DNA of 64,000 nucleotides from Ignavibacteria bacterium. GTDB taxonomy: Bacteria; Bacteroidota; Ignavibacteria; Tepidaquicellales; OLB5. The notes under the pieces are model-generated. The model did no database searches. It was not told the origin of the DNA and was given only the letters and a program-made list of their open reading frames with translations. Where the stretch lies: NCBI GenBank assembly GCA_017303675.1, contig JAFLBX010000001.1, positions 1,747,970 to 1,811,969 of the forward strand, given 5' to 3'. Made by a program: the position numbers and the translations under genes. The stretch's first letter is position 1. Every line of letters starts with the position of its first letter. This document shows, in pieces, positions 21,040 to 29,990 of this stretch.

Positions 21040-22080
21040 ATGACATCATATTTTATACGCAGGTTCCTTCTGATAATACCAACCTTTCTGGGTATAACTC
21101 TCATTACATTTTTTATACTTCAAATAGTACCAGGTGGACCGCTCGAAAGAGAGCTGCTGAAGCTCCGTATGGGCGGACAAAATACCGGCGGTGAAGTCGG
21201 TACCTCAGGTCAAAATGTTACCGGTGGAATTGAAATTCCTGAGTCAGCGCTTCAGGAAATGAAAAAGTTTTACGGGTTTGATCTGCCGATACATGAACGC
21301 TATTTCAGGTGGCTTGGTAATATGCTTACGCTTGATCTAGGTAATTCATATGTATATGCAGAGCCTGTATGGGATGTAATTATATCTCGATTTCCTGTTT
21401 CAATTTATTTCGGTCTTATCGGATTTATACTTACGTATCTGATATGTATTCCCCTCGGGGTTTTTAAAGCCGTTAAGAACGGCAGCAAATTTGACCTGGC
21501 CTCATCAATACTTGTTTTTATGGGTTACTCAATTCCCGGCTGGGCGTTTGGTACAATTATGCTTGTTATATTCGGAGGCGGCAGCCTTTGGGATGTTTTC
21601 CCGCTCGGCGGTTTCCGTTCAGAAGATTTTGAAAGCCTCTCGTTTTGGGGACAGTTAACTGATCAGTTCTATCACACTGTTCTTCCTGTTGCATCATACC
21701 TGGTAGGAAGCTTTGCCACACTTACTATCCTTACCAAAAATTCTGTGATAGAAAACTTAAGCCAGGATTATATCAGAACTGCATTTGCAAAAGGACTTTC
21801 AGAAAAGCGGGTTATATTTAAACATGCGTTGCGCAATTCATTAATACCGCTTGCAACCGGACTGGGTCACTTTTTATCGCTTATACTTGCAGGAAGCTTT
21901 CTGATTGAAACAGTATTTAATATTAACGGAATGGGTCTGCTCGGGTTCAGGTCAATTGAGCAGAGAGACTATCCTGTGACAATGGGAATTCTTGTTATAT
22001 CATCATTCCTTCTGCTTATCGGGAATATTATTTCCGATATGCTTTACGCGATATTCGATCCGAGGATCAGGTTTAAATAG
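21040..22080 (+). CDS. yejB: peptide ABC transporter permease, YejB/OppB type
   Basis: 346 aa, about six membrane helices, starting with the YejB-type RRFLLIIPTFLGITLITFF helix and PGGP motif. A long Gly-rich periplasmic insertion (about residues 35-70) before PESALQEMKKFYGFDLP is characteristic of YejB rather than OppB. The permease EAA-type loop is RTAFAKGLSEKRVIFKHALRNS. It pairs with the YejE-like permease 41 nt downstream. YejABEF in enterobacteria imports peptides, including microcin C, which is family knowledge and not shown here. Confidence 0.9.
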   Translation: MTSYFIRRFLLIIPTFLGITLITFFILQIVPGGPLERELLKLRMGGQNTGGEVGTSGQNVTGGIEIPESALQEMKKFYGFDLPIHERYFRWLGNMLTLDLGNSYVYAEPVWDVIISRFPVSIYFGLIGFILTYLICIPLGVFKAVKNGSKFDLASSILVFMGYSIPGWAFGTIMLVIFGGGSLWDVFPLGGFRSEDFESLSFWGQLTDQFYHTVLPVASYLVGSFATLTILTKNSVIENLSQDYIRTAFAKGLSEKRVIFKHALRNSLIPLATGLGHFLSLILAGSFLIETVFNINGMGLLGFRSIEQRDYPVTMGILVISSFLLLIGNIISDMLYAIFDPRIRFK

Positions 22081-22121
22081 TAAACAGATAATATAAATCT
22101 CATGATAATAACTTCTTAATT

Positions 22122-23189
22122 ATGAAGAAGGAAAAAAATAAAGATAAAGTTTCAATTTCAATTTTCAGGAAACGCTGGAGAAAGTTCAAAGGAATAAAAC
22201 GGGGTTATTACGCTTTCCTTGCACTTGTTATTATGTACCTGCTTTCCTTTATTCTTCCGCTGTTCATCAATCATACTGCAATTATTGTAAAGTATAACGG
22301 TGAATATTACTTCCCGCTTTTTAAAAGCGGTATATACGCCCCCTCTGTATTCGGGCAGGAAGGCTACGGAGAAACAAATTACCGCAGGTTAAAGGAAGCA
22401 TTCAGCAATGACGCCAGTGATAACTGGGTACTTATGCCTATTTATCCCTACAGCCCCAATGAGAACCTGCTGGATGAAACCGAAGGCTCACCTCCGCATC
22501 CTCCTTCTGCGAAACATATTTTCGGTACAGATGACAGGGCGCGTGATGTATTTGCAAGGACTCTTTACGGTTTTAATATTTCCATTTCATTCGCGCTTGT
22601 TGTAACTTTTTTTGCTTACCTGATCGGTGTATCAATTGGCGCTATGCTTGGATTTTTCAGCGGCAAGATAGATATTTTCGGGCAGCGCCTTATTGAAATA
22701 TGGAGCACTTTACCGTTTTTGTATGTTATGATAATTGTCAGCTCTATATTACAGCCTAATTTTATACTGCTTGTACTCATTTTAACGGCATTCAGCTGGA
22801 TGGGTATAACATATTATGTAAGAGGCGAATTTTACAGGGAAAAAGCCAGGGATTACGTTTCAGCAGCAGTATCTCTTGGAGCAAAGAACAGAACAATAAT
22901 TTTTAAACATATTCTCCCGAACTCGTTAACACCCGTAATTTCATTTGCGCCGTTTGCTATCGTTGCCGATATCAGCGCTTTAGTATCGCTTGATTTTCTC
23001 GGGTTCGGGCTCCCGCCGCCAACTCCAAGCTGGGGACAGCTTGTAAGGCAGGGCATGACTGATATCAATAACTGGTGGCTTGTCGCTGTACCGCTTGGCG
23101 CGATGTTCTTAACGCTTATTGCAATTGTATTTATCGGCGAAGCTATCAGAGAAGCATTTGACCCGAAAGTTTATTCAAGGCTGAGGTAA
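22122..23189 (+). CDS. yejE: peptide ABC transporter permease, YejE/OppC type
   Basis: 355 aa. The N-terminus RKRWRKFKGIKRGYYAF, the periplasmic KYNGEYYFPLF and HIFGTDDRARDVFARTLYGF segments match YejE closely in pattern. The EAA loop is YVSAAVSLGAKNRTIIFKHILPNS and the C-terminal GFGLPPPTPSWGQL is the OppC-family signature. Five to six membrane helices are visible. It sits 4 nt before the ATPase gene, so translation is likely coupled. Confidence 0.92.
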   Translation: MKKEKNKDKVSISIFRKRWRKFKGIKRGYYAFLALVIMYLLSFILPLFINHTAIIVKYNGEYYFPLFKSGIYAPSVFGQEGYGETNYRRLKEAFSNDASDNWVLMPIYPYSPNENLLDETEGSPPHPPSAKHIFGTDDRARDVFARTLYGFNISISFALVVTFFAYLIGVSIGAMLGFFSGKIDIFGQRLIEIWSTLPFLYVMIIVSSILQPNFILLVLILTAFSWMGITYYVRGEFYREKARDYVSAAVSLGAKNRTIIFKHILPNSLTPVISFAPFAIVADISALVSLDFLGFGLPPPTPSWGQLVRQGMTDINNWWLVAVPLGAMFLTLIAIVFIGEAIREAFDPKVYSRLR

Positions 23190-23193
23190 TTAT

Positions 23194-24297
23194 ATGAAGA
23201 AACTTGTAGAAGTTAAAAATTTACGTACTTATTTTTTTGTTGAAGCTACCGATAAGCAGCTTGAAGCGCATGCGGAATATGCCAAGGAAGAATTTCTGAA
23301 GAAATTCTACCGGGAAGATAAAAAGCTCAAAGGAAAGTTCCCGGCTAAAGCTGTTGATGATGTAAGCTTTGATATCCATGAAGGCGAAGTGCTTGCAATT
23401 GTGGGTGAATCCGGCTCAGGTAAATCAGTGACAGCTTACTCACTTACCAGGCTTGTGCCTGACCCTCCGGGTAAAATTGTCGCGGGCGAAGTGCTCTACA
23501 AAGGCGTTGATATGCTTAAGCTGAGCTATGAGGAAATGAAAAAATACCGCGGCTATGAAATTGCCATGATATTCCAGGAACCGATGACATCGCTCAATCC
23601 TGTTATGAAAATAGGCGAGCAGATAACAGAAGTTATCTTAACCCATGAAAAGATAAGCAAACAGGAAGCAGAGCAAAAGGCTATTGATATGATAGAAGCC
23701 GTGGGAATACCTGATGCGGCTAAAAGAATGAAGGATTACCCGCACCAGTTCAGCGGAGGTATGAGGCAAAGGGTAATGATAGCAATGGCTCTTGCCTGCA
23801 ACCCATCACTGCTTATAGCCGATGAGCCTACTACAGCTCTTGATGTGACAATACAGGCGCAGATACTTGAGCTTATGATAAAGATCAAGAAACAGCGCGA
23901 AGATGCTGCAATTCTGCTGATTACCCATAATCTTGGTATTGTTGCTGAAATTTGCGACAGGGTAATTGTAATGTATGGCGGAAAGATCCAGGAAATAGGA
24001 GATATATTCGGAATATTCAACGACCCGAAGCATCCCTATACTAAAGGATTAATGCAGTCACTGCCTGATCCATATAAGGATACGCGCGAAGAGCTGAAAG
24101 CTATCCCGGGAATCATACCGCATATTTTAGAGCTTCCGAAAGGGTGCAAGTTCTGCACAAGATGCACTGAAGCGGTGCAGTTCTGCACAGAAGTTGAACC
24201 TGAGTTTGTTGAAATTTCACCGGGAAGAAAAGTCAGGTGCCATCTTATTTCTAACCCCGAGGCAATGATGAATTCACCCAAAATTAACGCTGCTTAA
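23194..24297 (+). CDS. oppD: peptide ABC transporter ATP-binding protein, OppD/DppD type
   Basis: 367 aa with Walker A GESGSGKS (71-78), Q-loop, signature FSGGMRQR, Walker B LLIADEPTTALD and the switch His in ITHNLG. The C-terminal oligopeptide-transporter domain has the Cys cluster CKFCTRC plus a later Cys. An insertion of roughly 30-35 charged residues (about 15-48, rich in Lys and Glu) interrupts the usually short region between the first strand and AVDDVSF. In enterobacterial YejF the two ATPases are fused; here they are separate genes with this one first. Confidence 0.94.
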   Translation: MKKLVEVKNLRTYFFVEATDKQLEAHAEYAKEEFLKKFYREDKKLKGKFPAKAVDDVSFDIHEGEVLAIVGESGSGKSVTAYSLTRLVPDPPGKIVAGEVLYKGVDMLKLSYEEMKKYRGYEIAMIFQEPMTSLNPVMKIGEQITEVILTHEKISKQEAEQKAIDMIEAVGIPDAAKRMKDYPHQFSGGMRQRVMIAMALACNPSLLIADEPTTALDVTIQAQILELMIKIKKQREDAAILLITHNLGIVAEICDRVIVMYGGKIQEIGDIFGIFNDPKHPYTKGLMQSLPDPYKDTREELKAIPGIIPHILELPKGCKFCTRCTEAVQFCTEVEPEFVEISPGRKVRCHLISNPEAMMNSPKINAA

Positions 24298-24335
24298 TTT
24301 GGCGTTGTTACTAAAAAAGGATTTAGAGTTAAGTT

Positions 24336-25340
24336 ATGAATAACAGCAATATTTTAGAAGTAAAAGATCTGAAGGTTAAATTCCCGGTTCACGGGGGAGT
24401 TTTTCTTGGTAAAGTGGCAGAAGTTAAAGCTGTTGATGGCGTCAGCTTTACAATGAAACAGGGTGAAACCCTGGGTATAGTGGGTGAATCCGGATGCGGT
24501 AAATCAACTTTGGGTAAAGCTATAATCAATATTCTTAAATTCTCTTCGCCTGATGTTGATATTACCGGGGAAGTGCTTCTTAACACCGGCAGCGAGATGA
24601 TAGATCTTACAAAGCTTTCAAGGAATGATATAAGGAAATACAGGGGACTTGTGCAGATGATATTCCAGGACCCGTATTCATCACTTAATGCCAGGCTGAC
24701 TGTCGGACAGATCATCGAAGAGCCGATGCTTTACCATACAAATATGCCGAAGAAACAAAGGCTTGAACGTATATCAATGCTGCTTGAAAAAGTCGGTTTG
24801 CAGCCTGAACAATCCAAGCGTTACCCGCATGAGTTTTCAGGCGGCCAGAGGCAGAGAATTGGTATTGCAAGAGCTCTTGCAACCAACCCGAAGCTGATAA
24901 TTGCCGATGAGCCGGTTTCCGCGCTTGATGTATCTATACAGGCGCAGGTAATAAACTTAATGCAGGAGCTGCAGAAGGAATTTGACCTGAGCATTATGTT
25001 TATTGCTCATGACCTTTCTGTGGTTGAGCATATCAGCTCAAGAATTGCCGTGATGTATCTTGGAAATATTGTTGAAGTTGGTTCCGGCAGGGAAGTATAT
25101 CACCATCCAAAACATCCGTACAGCAAAGCTCTGCTTTCAGCAGTGCCGCTGCCGAATCCTAAGTTCAGGCATAAAGAACGTGTAATATTAAAAGGCGATG
25201 TACCCACACCTTTAAGGAAACCCAGCGGCTGCGGCTTCAGAACACGCTGTCCAATTGCGCAGCCAGTCTGCGCAGATGCGGTTCCGCCGCTTGAAGAAAA
25301 AGCACCCGGTCATACAGCGGCTTGTCCATTTGTATCATAA
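24336..25340 (+). CDS. oppF: peptide ABC transporter ATP-binding protein, OppF/DppF type
   Basis: 334 aa: Walker A GESGCGKS (50-57), Q-loop MIFQDPYSSLN, signature FSGGQRQRIGIARAL, Walker B LIIADEPVSALD, switch His in IAHDLS, and the C-terminal oligopeptide domain with CGFRTRCP. It completes the five-gene importer 18949-25340 (binding protein, two permeases, two ATPases), all on one strand, and is followed by a strong terminator. Confidence 0.94.
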   Translation: MNNSNILEVKDLKVKFPVHGGVFLGKVAEVKAVDGVSFTMKQGETLGIVGESGCGKSTLGKAIINILKFSSPDVDITGEVLLNTGSEMIDLTKLSRNDIRKYRGLVQMIFQDPYSSLNARLTVGQIIEEPMLYHTNMPKKQRLERISMLLEKVGLQPEQSKRYPHEFSGGQRQRIGIARALATNPKLIIADEPVSALDVSIQAQVINLMQELQKEFDLSIMFIAHDLSVVEHISSRIAVMYLGNIVEVGSGREVYHHPKHPYSKALLSAVPLPNPKFRHKERVILKGDVPTPLRKPSGCGFRTRCPIAQPVCADAVPPLEEKAPGHTAACPFVS

Positions 25341-25361
25341 TAAGTTTTCCATAATATAAAT

Positions 25362-25393
25362 AAAAAACCCCCGCTTACTGCTGGGGTTTTTTT
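25362..25393 (+). terminator. intrinsic terminator of the peptide importer operon
   Basis: An A-rich stem AAAACCCC/GGGGTTTT with a loop of about 11 nt ends in a run of seven T. It abuts the palindromic repeat element that starts at 25394. Confidence 0.85.
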
Positions 25394-25570
25394 GTCATTC
25401 CCGCGCAGGCGGGAATCTATTGCTTGTCATTCCCGCGAAGGCGGGAATCTAGATATCAATTTGAGATTTATCAATAAAGTTTGATATGCTTTGATTCTTG
25501 ATCCATCCATATCACAAATATATACTTTTTCCGGCATCTTCGTCTGGATACCCGCCTTCGCGGGTATGAC
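25394..25570. repeat. palindrome-ended repeat element, copy 1
   Basis: Two left-end palindromes (GTCATTCCCGC...GCGGGAATCTA at 25394-25419 and 25426-25451) are followed by about 90 bp of AT-rich core and a right-end palindrome (CTGGATACCCGC...GCGGGTATGAC, 25544-25570). The right end is roughly the inverted complement of the left end, so the element has imperfect terminal inverted repeats. The core (TTGAGATTTATC, ATGCTTTGATTCTTGATC, TATCACAAATAT) recurs in the copy at 26554-27004, in the same orientation. No coding capacity. Confidence 0.85.
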
Positions 25571-25586
25571 TATGTCGGTCATTTAA

Positions 25587-26450
25587 CTACTCATTCACAT
25601 ACTTAGAAAGATTTATAACCGGACTCTGAATCCCAATTGGTACTCCCATCATCTGTCCGCTCTGCACAACTGTACCGAGTATCAGGTTTTCACTCTGGTT
25701 AAGTGAATTTGTCTTCTTGTACTGAACTATCCAAAGATCCGCCGGGAAGCCCGTGAGATTTGTGATATATGCAGGAAGGTTCAACGTTCCCGCAGCCGGC
25801 ATAAGGATCATATTCCTTGTCTGGTTCGTGCCCGTTGAGAAAAAAACATTCCCGTTTAGAGAGCTTGTATCCGGAATAAAGCTTTCATCAAATTTGATTA
25901 TCGGGTTCGTTGAAGCTGCAAGATTTATTGATGCATCGCTGTTGAGAAGTGTTGATGTTGATGTTGCTATAAAAATGTTCGTTGAAATAATAAGATCAAG
26001 CGCGCCTGATACCATATTTCTTGCTGATGTATCCTGTATAAGTCCGATAAGCTGGTTTGTGTTGAATAGCGCTGTCAGCTCGATGCAATCAGTTGCTGTT
26101 GGCAGCGGATTTGGTGTATAAATTCTGAGCGATGTATCGCCGGGAGCCCTGAAAATATAAAGCCATGCGCCGATGGAATCAGGATTTGTTGCAGCCTGAA
26201 GCAGTGAAAGCTCGGTTTTTCCGTTTGCTTTAACATTTTTTCCCATTATCAGCACAAGCTTAGTATTTGCTCCGTGATTGCGAATAGCCTGCGCGTAAGC
26301 TGAATCAAGCCTCTCTTTCGCAGTTACTTCTGTAGTTGTAGCATTATTTATTATTGTGTTAATATCATCACTGCTGCAGCCAGAAAACTGAAATGAAATT
26401 ACTGTAATTACAGTGATCAAAAAAAGCGGTAAAATTAAGCGTTTTAGCAT
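25587..26450 (-). CDS. hypothetical lipoprotein, Ser/Thr-rich, bracketed by repeat elements
   Basis: The frame could open at 26558, but I place the start at the ATG at 26450 (287 aa). It has AGGA about 8 nt upstream, begins directly with a lipoprotein signal (MLKRLILPLF...FQFSGC), and a TATCTTTG promoter element lies between the two candidate starts. The mature part has many Asn, Thr and Ser and short beta-like segments, with no motif I recognise. Upstream and downstream lie two same-orientation copies of a palindrome-ended repeat. A cell-envelope location is the only thing I infer. Confidence 0.75.
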   Translation of the reverse strand: MLKRLILPLFLITVITVISFQFSGCSSDDINTIINNATTTEVTAKERLDSAYAQAIRNHGANTKLVLIMGKNVKANGKTELSLLQAATNPDSIGAWLYIFRAPGDTSLRIYTPNPLPTATDCIELTALFNTNQLIGLIQDTSARNMVSGALDLIISTNIFIATSTSTLLNSDASINLAASTNPIIKFDESFIPDTSSLNGNVFFSTGTNQTRNMILMPAAGTLNLPAYITNLTGFPADLWIVQYKKTNSLNQSENLILGTVVQSGQMMGVPIGIQSPVINLSKYVNE

Positions 26451-26489
26451 ATATTTCCTGTTAATTTGTAATATTGTTACCATATAAAA

Positions 26490-26497
26490 CAAAGATA
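26490..26497 (-). promoter_or_regulatory. Bacteroidota-type -7 promoter element (TATCTTTG) for the lipoprotein gene
   Basis: TATCTTTG on the minus strand fits TAnnTTTG exactly and lies 40 nt before the ATG at 26450. The -33 element is weak. It supports the shorter gene start. Confidence 0.5.
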
Positions 26498-26553
26498 CGA
26501 AGATTTGGTTGCGAAAATCTATGATAATTGTGTAAATGTTTGTATCTTTCTCT

Positions 26554-27004
26554 GTCATTCCCCTGCCTGCGTCAGGCAGGCGCGCAGTCGGGCACGAAAC
26601 TGGGAATCTAATTGCTTGTCATTCCCGCCGAGGCGGGAATCTAGACATGGATTTGAGATTCATCTATGAAGTTTGAAACGCTATGATTTTTAATCTATCA
26701 TTATCGCAAATATATGCTTACTTCTACATTTACTGCTTGTCATTCCCGCGCAGGCGGGAATCTAGACATGGATTTGAGATTCATCTATGAAGTTTGAAAC
26801 GCTATGATTATTAATCTAACTTTATCACAAATATTTGCTTACTTCTACATTTACTGCTTGTCATTCCCGCGCAGGCGGGAATCTAGACATGGATTTGAGA
26901 TTTATCTATGAAGTTTGAAACGCTATGATTCTTAATCTAACTTTATCACAAATATTCGCTTTTTCTAGCTTTATCGACTGGATACCCGCTTCCACGGGTA
27001 TGAC
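26554..27004. repeat. palindrome-ended repeat element, copy 2, internally expanded
   Basis: It starts with a diverged left end containing a GC-rich palindrome (CCTGCCTG..CAGGCAGG), then three successive left-end palindromes each followed by the core, then the right-end palindrome (CTGGATACCCGC..CGGGTATGAC, 26988-27004). The core sequence is clearly homologous to copy 1 at 25394-25570. Its right edge lies 13 nt from the stop codon of the methyltransferase gene. Confidence 0.85.
26613..26960. repeat. 121-bp tandem repeat, about three units, within element copy 2
   Basis: Units begin at 26613, 26734 and 26855 (period 121 bp), each opening with TGCTTGTCATTCCCGC and continuing through GGATTTGAGATT and GAAACGCTATGATT. 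Units two and three differ at only a few positions, so the expansion is recent. Confidence 0.9.
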
Positions 27005-27016
27005 AAAGGGGGTTTT

Positions 27017-27796
27017 TCAACCGGATTTTTTTGTTTGTGTGGATTTTGATGGGTATACATTCGTATCATACAAAAATTCAATCTTACCATCTACCTGATA
27101 CTGCTCAAATATTTCATTTAACTCAGCCAGCATTGGTTCATATAAGGGACTATCGTATTGCGGAGTGTAAGATGATGATAACAACCTGCGGGTTACACCG
27201 GCGAGATCGAATACCTGCTTGTTGGGGAAAGTCTTCTTTGTGTATCCGCCTTCAAAGAATTCATATAGCTTATTATCATCGATATTTTCATGTCTCACAT
27301 TTTTATAATCAGTGCCGTATTTAAGCAATAGATTTTCGTAAGCGATCAAAAACGGATTTCCGTCAAGTATTCTTTCATTCCACATTAAACATACACTGCC
27401 AGTGGGTTTTAGTATCCGTTTAAATTCAATTTTCACCTTCGGTATATCAAACCAATGAAAAGCTTGTGCGCATATGATCACATCAATTGAGTTATCCGGT
27501 AACTTTGTATCCTCAGCAGATGCATTAATGCTTCTAAAATTCCTGTAGCCCGAAAGTAATTTCTCCGCCGCTTCGCGCATTGCGTCGTTGGGTTCAACTC
27601 CATATACAGTGTTACCATTTTTCAGGAACAGCTCCGCAGATATTCCCGTACCTGAGCCGATATCCGCAATGACTGAATCAGGTCTAAGAATACCTTCAGA
27701 TTTCAGGTATTCAATTACCTCTGCCGGATATGAAGGGCGGTATTTAATGTAATTTTCTACACGGTCAGTAAAACGGGTTTTGGAGTTGGAGTTCAA
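27017..27796 (-). CDS. class I SAM-dependent methyltransferase
   Basis: 259 aa. Motif I is VIADIGSGTGIS (42-53), with the acidic residue of motif II in VYGVEPN and motif IV region VIICAQAFHWFD, the pattern of Methyltransf_11/25-type enzymes. FHWFD is shared with small-molecule methyltransferases of the UbiE/trans-aconitate group, but the substrate is not inferable. The start is TTG with AGGAAA upstream. The last residues (KSTQTKKSG) sit at the edge of the repeat element, so the C-terminus may have been altered by its insertion. Confidence 0.88.
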   Translation of the reverse strand: MNSNSKTRFTDRVENYIKYRPSYPAEVIEYLKSEGILRPDSVIADIGSGTGISAELFLKNGNTVYGVEPNDAMREAAEKLLSGYRNFRSINASAEDTKLPDNSIDVIICAQAFHWFDIPKVKIEFKRILKPTGSVCLMWNERILDGNPFLIAYENLLLKYGTDYKNVRHENIDDNKLYEFFEGGYTKKTFPNKQVFDLAGVTRRLLSSSYTPQYDSPLYEPMLAELNEIFEQYQVDGKIEFLYDTNVYPSKSTQTKKSG

Positions 27797-27899
27797 ATAT
27801 GTTTTTCCTGTTATTTAAAATTTAAAACAGCAATATTTGTAAAAATAATTAACCAAAAATAGATATTTTCAGACAATTATAATATCCAAACGGAAAAAC

Positions 27900-29333
27900 A
27901 TGAATAAAGAAGTACGGGTACGTTTTGCGCCATCACCAACCGGTTATCTGCATTTGGGAAGCCTGCGAACGGCGCTTTTCAACTATCTCTTTGCAAGGCA
28001 CCATAACGGTAAGTTTTTATTGCGGATTGAAGATACTGATCAATCGCGCAAAGTTGAAGGCGCAGTTGAAAATTTGATAAATATACTCAATGAAATGGGC
28101 CTGAATTACGATGAGGGTCCGGGTGTTGGGGGTGAGTTTGGTCCGTACTTTCAATCACAGCGCTTAGATATTTACAAAAAATACTGCGATGAGCTGCTTG
28201 CAAGCGGTCACGCTTATTATGCATTTGAAACCGCCGAAGAGCTTGATGAAATGCGTAAAGTGCAGCAGATGCAGGGCAAACAGACAATGTATGACCGCAG
28301 GGCAAGGGTACTTACTGAAAATGAAGTTAATGAAAAATTAGCTTCGGGGATTCCTTATGTTATAAGATTAAAAGTACCGTTGGATTCAGAGATCAGATTT
28401 ACTGATATCATTCGCGGGAATGTTAAAATTGATACTAATCTTGTGGATGACCAGGTATTGCTTAAGAGCGATGGCTTTCCGACATATCACCTGGCGAATG
28501 TGATCGATGACCATCTGATGCAGATAACACATATCATCAGGGGAGAGGAATGGTTAACATCTGTGCCTAAGCATATAATTTTATACAATGCATTTGGATG
28601 GGAAGTGCCGCAAATGGCACACGTGCCGCTGATACTGAATCCCGATAAAACCAAGCTTTCCAAGCGCCAGGGCGATGTTGCAACCGAAGATTATCTGAAG
28701 AAAGGCTATCTAAAGGAAGCACTTCTGAATTTTATGGCACTGCTGGGGTGGAATCCGGGTGATGGCGAAGAAAAAGAGATATTCACTAAAGAGGAGCTAA
28801 TCGAAAAATTCAGCATAGAGCGTGTTAATTCCGCTGGAGCAGTATTTAACGTTGAAAAGCTTAATTGGATGAACGGTGAGTATATAAAGAATTATAATAT
28901 TGATGAATTGACCGGGCTTTTGATTCCTTATCTCAATGCAGGCGGAATAGATACAAGCGATATTATAAAAACTAAAAGAGTTATATTTGCCATCAGGAAT
29001 TACATAAACAAGCTTGATGAAGCCGCTGAACAGGCAAAAGTTTATTACAGTGATGTAAAGCTGAACGATGAGCAAACAGCAATTATAAGCGCTGATACAT
29101 CAAAACAGGTTTTTAAAGCATTGGCAGCAAAAATAGATTCTATGCTTGAGATCACAACTGATAACTTTAAGCCTGTACTTTCTGAAGTGCAGAAGGAAAC
29201 CGGTGTAAAGGGCAAAAATCTTTTTATGCCTGTAAGGCTTGCCCTGACGGGCGAAGAACACGGTCCGGAGCTTGGAATGATAGCATATGTACTGGGTAAA
29301 GAAGAAGTGCTGAAACGATTGAATTTAAATTAA
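27900..29333 (+). CDS. gltX: glutamyl-tRNA synthetase
   Basis: 477 aa, normal length for bacterial GluRS. The HIGH-type motif is in PSPTGYLHLGS (11-21) and the KMSKS-type motif is KLSKR (252-256), with the GluRS-specific NYLFARHH and RIEDTDQSR segments. It activates glutamate and loads tRNA-Glu in the cytoplasm; a tRNA-Glu gene lies in this window at 40.1 kb. The C-terminal anticodon-binding part (about 320-477) is complete. The lipoprotein gene 16 nt downstream may be co-transcribed. Confidence 0.97.
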   Translation: MNKEVRVRFAPSPTGYLHLGSLRTALFNYLFARHHNGKFLLRIEDTDQSRKVEGAVENLINILNEMGLNYDEGPGVGGEFGPYFQSQRLDIYKKYCDELLASGHAYYAFETAEELDEMRKVQQMQGKQTMYDRRARVLTENEVNEKLASGIPYVIRLKVPLDSEIRFTDIIRGNVKIDTNLVDDQVLLKSDGFPTYHLANVIDDHLMQITHIIRGEEWLTSVPKHIILYNAFGWEVPQMAHVPLILNPDKTKLSKRQGDVATEDYLKKGYLKEALLNFMALLGWNPGDGEEKEIFTKEELIEKFSIERVNSAGAVFNVEKLNWMNGEYIKNYNIDELTGLLIPYLNAGGIDTSDIIKTKRVIFAIRNYINKLDEAAEQAKVYYSDVKLNDEQTAIISADTSKQVFKALAAKIDSMLEITTDNFKPVLSEVQKETGVKGKNLFMPVRLALTGEEHGPELGMIAYVLGKEEVLKRLNLN

Positions 29334-29349
29334 ACTAAAAATATATAAT

Positions 29350-29880
29350 ATGAGATCAATAAAAATTCTCTTCATTCTCACAGCTGTAATAATTTTTTCA
29401 TCCTGCGGTAAAAAGGATGAAAAGGTGAACTCAGAAAACCAAAGCTCGACGCAGAATGTGGCTCCGAACACCCAGCAAAACACCACAAACAGCTCTGCTG
29501 TTAATAAAAAGTGGGCAGGGCAGTATTCATTTGAAGAATCAGCCAAAAATGTTACCGGTGATGGTGCACAGACCTGGAATTATGTGATCGACATTAAAGA
29601 GAAAGATGCAAACACTCTTGTAGCTGATATCCAGGTGGATGGATTCCAGACTATGACAAGAATTGAAGCAAGCGTTAAAGCTTCAGAAAAAAATGCGGAG
29701 GTGATATTTGAAAAATACGGCAAGGATAACATGTTTGAGCTGTATAAAAAAGGTGACAGGCTCTTTACAATTGAAGCTAATGAAAAAGGCGAGCTTATAA
29801 CTAACTGGGATAAAATGAAGCCCAATGTCATAGAAAACCAAAAGAGCGGAAAAGTGATGTTCAAAAAAATTGCTTCTTAA
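29350..29880 (+). CDS. small lipoprotein, possibly DUF5991-like
   Basis: 176 aa with a lipoprotein signal (cleavage before the Cys in FSSCGKK). A Ser/Asn/Gln-rich linker (about 25-55) leads into a compact beta-rich domain beginning WAGQYSFEESAKN. That opening resembles DUF5991 proteins, a family without known function; I make the match from memory of its pattern only. It follows gltX by 16 nt and is followed by a strong terminator, so it may ride on the gltX transcript. Confidence 0.75.
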   Translation: MRSIKILFILTAVIIFSSCGKKDEKVNSENQSSTQNVAPNTQQNTTNSSAVNKKWAGQYSFEESAKNVTGDGAQTWNYVIDIKEKDANTLVADIQVDGFQTMTRIEASVKASEKNAEVIFEKYGKDNMFELYKKGDRLFTIEANEKGELITNWDKMKPNVIENQKSGKVMFKKIAS

Positions 29881-29922
29881 TAGAGACAGTCAGGATCAGG
29901 TTATTCTATAATTTTTTATAAT

Positions 29923-29956
29923 AAAAAGCAGTGAATGTATCATTCACTGCTTTTTT
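29923..29956 (+). terminator. intrinsic terminator after gltX-lipoprotein
   Basis: AAAAAGCAGTGAATG pairs with CATTCACTGCTTTTT around a 3-nt loop, with a T-run of six. Confidence 0.9.
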
Positions 29957-29990
29957 AATGAGCAAAAAAATGGTAAGAAATTTAAGTATT

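Noticed and set aside
26613-26960. CRISPR array or transposon
   Set aside because: The 121-bp units are nearly identical throughout, with no spacers, and encode no transposase.
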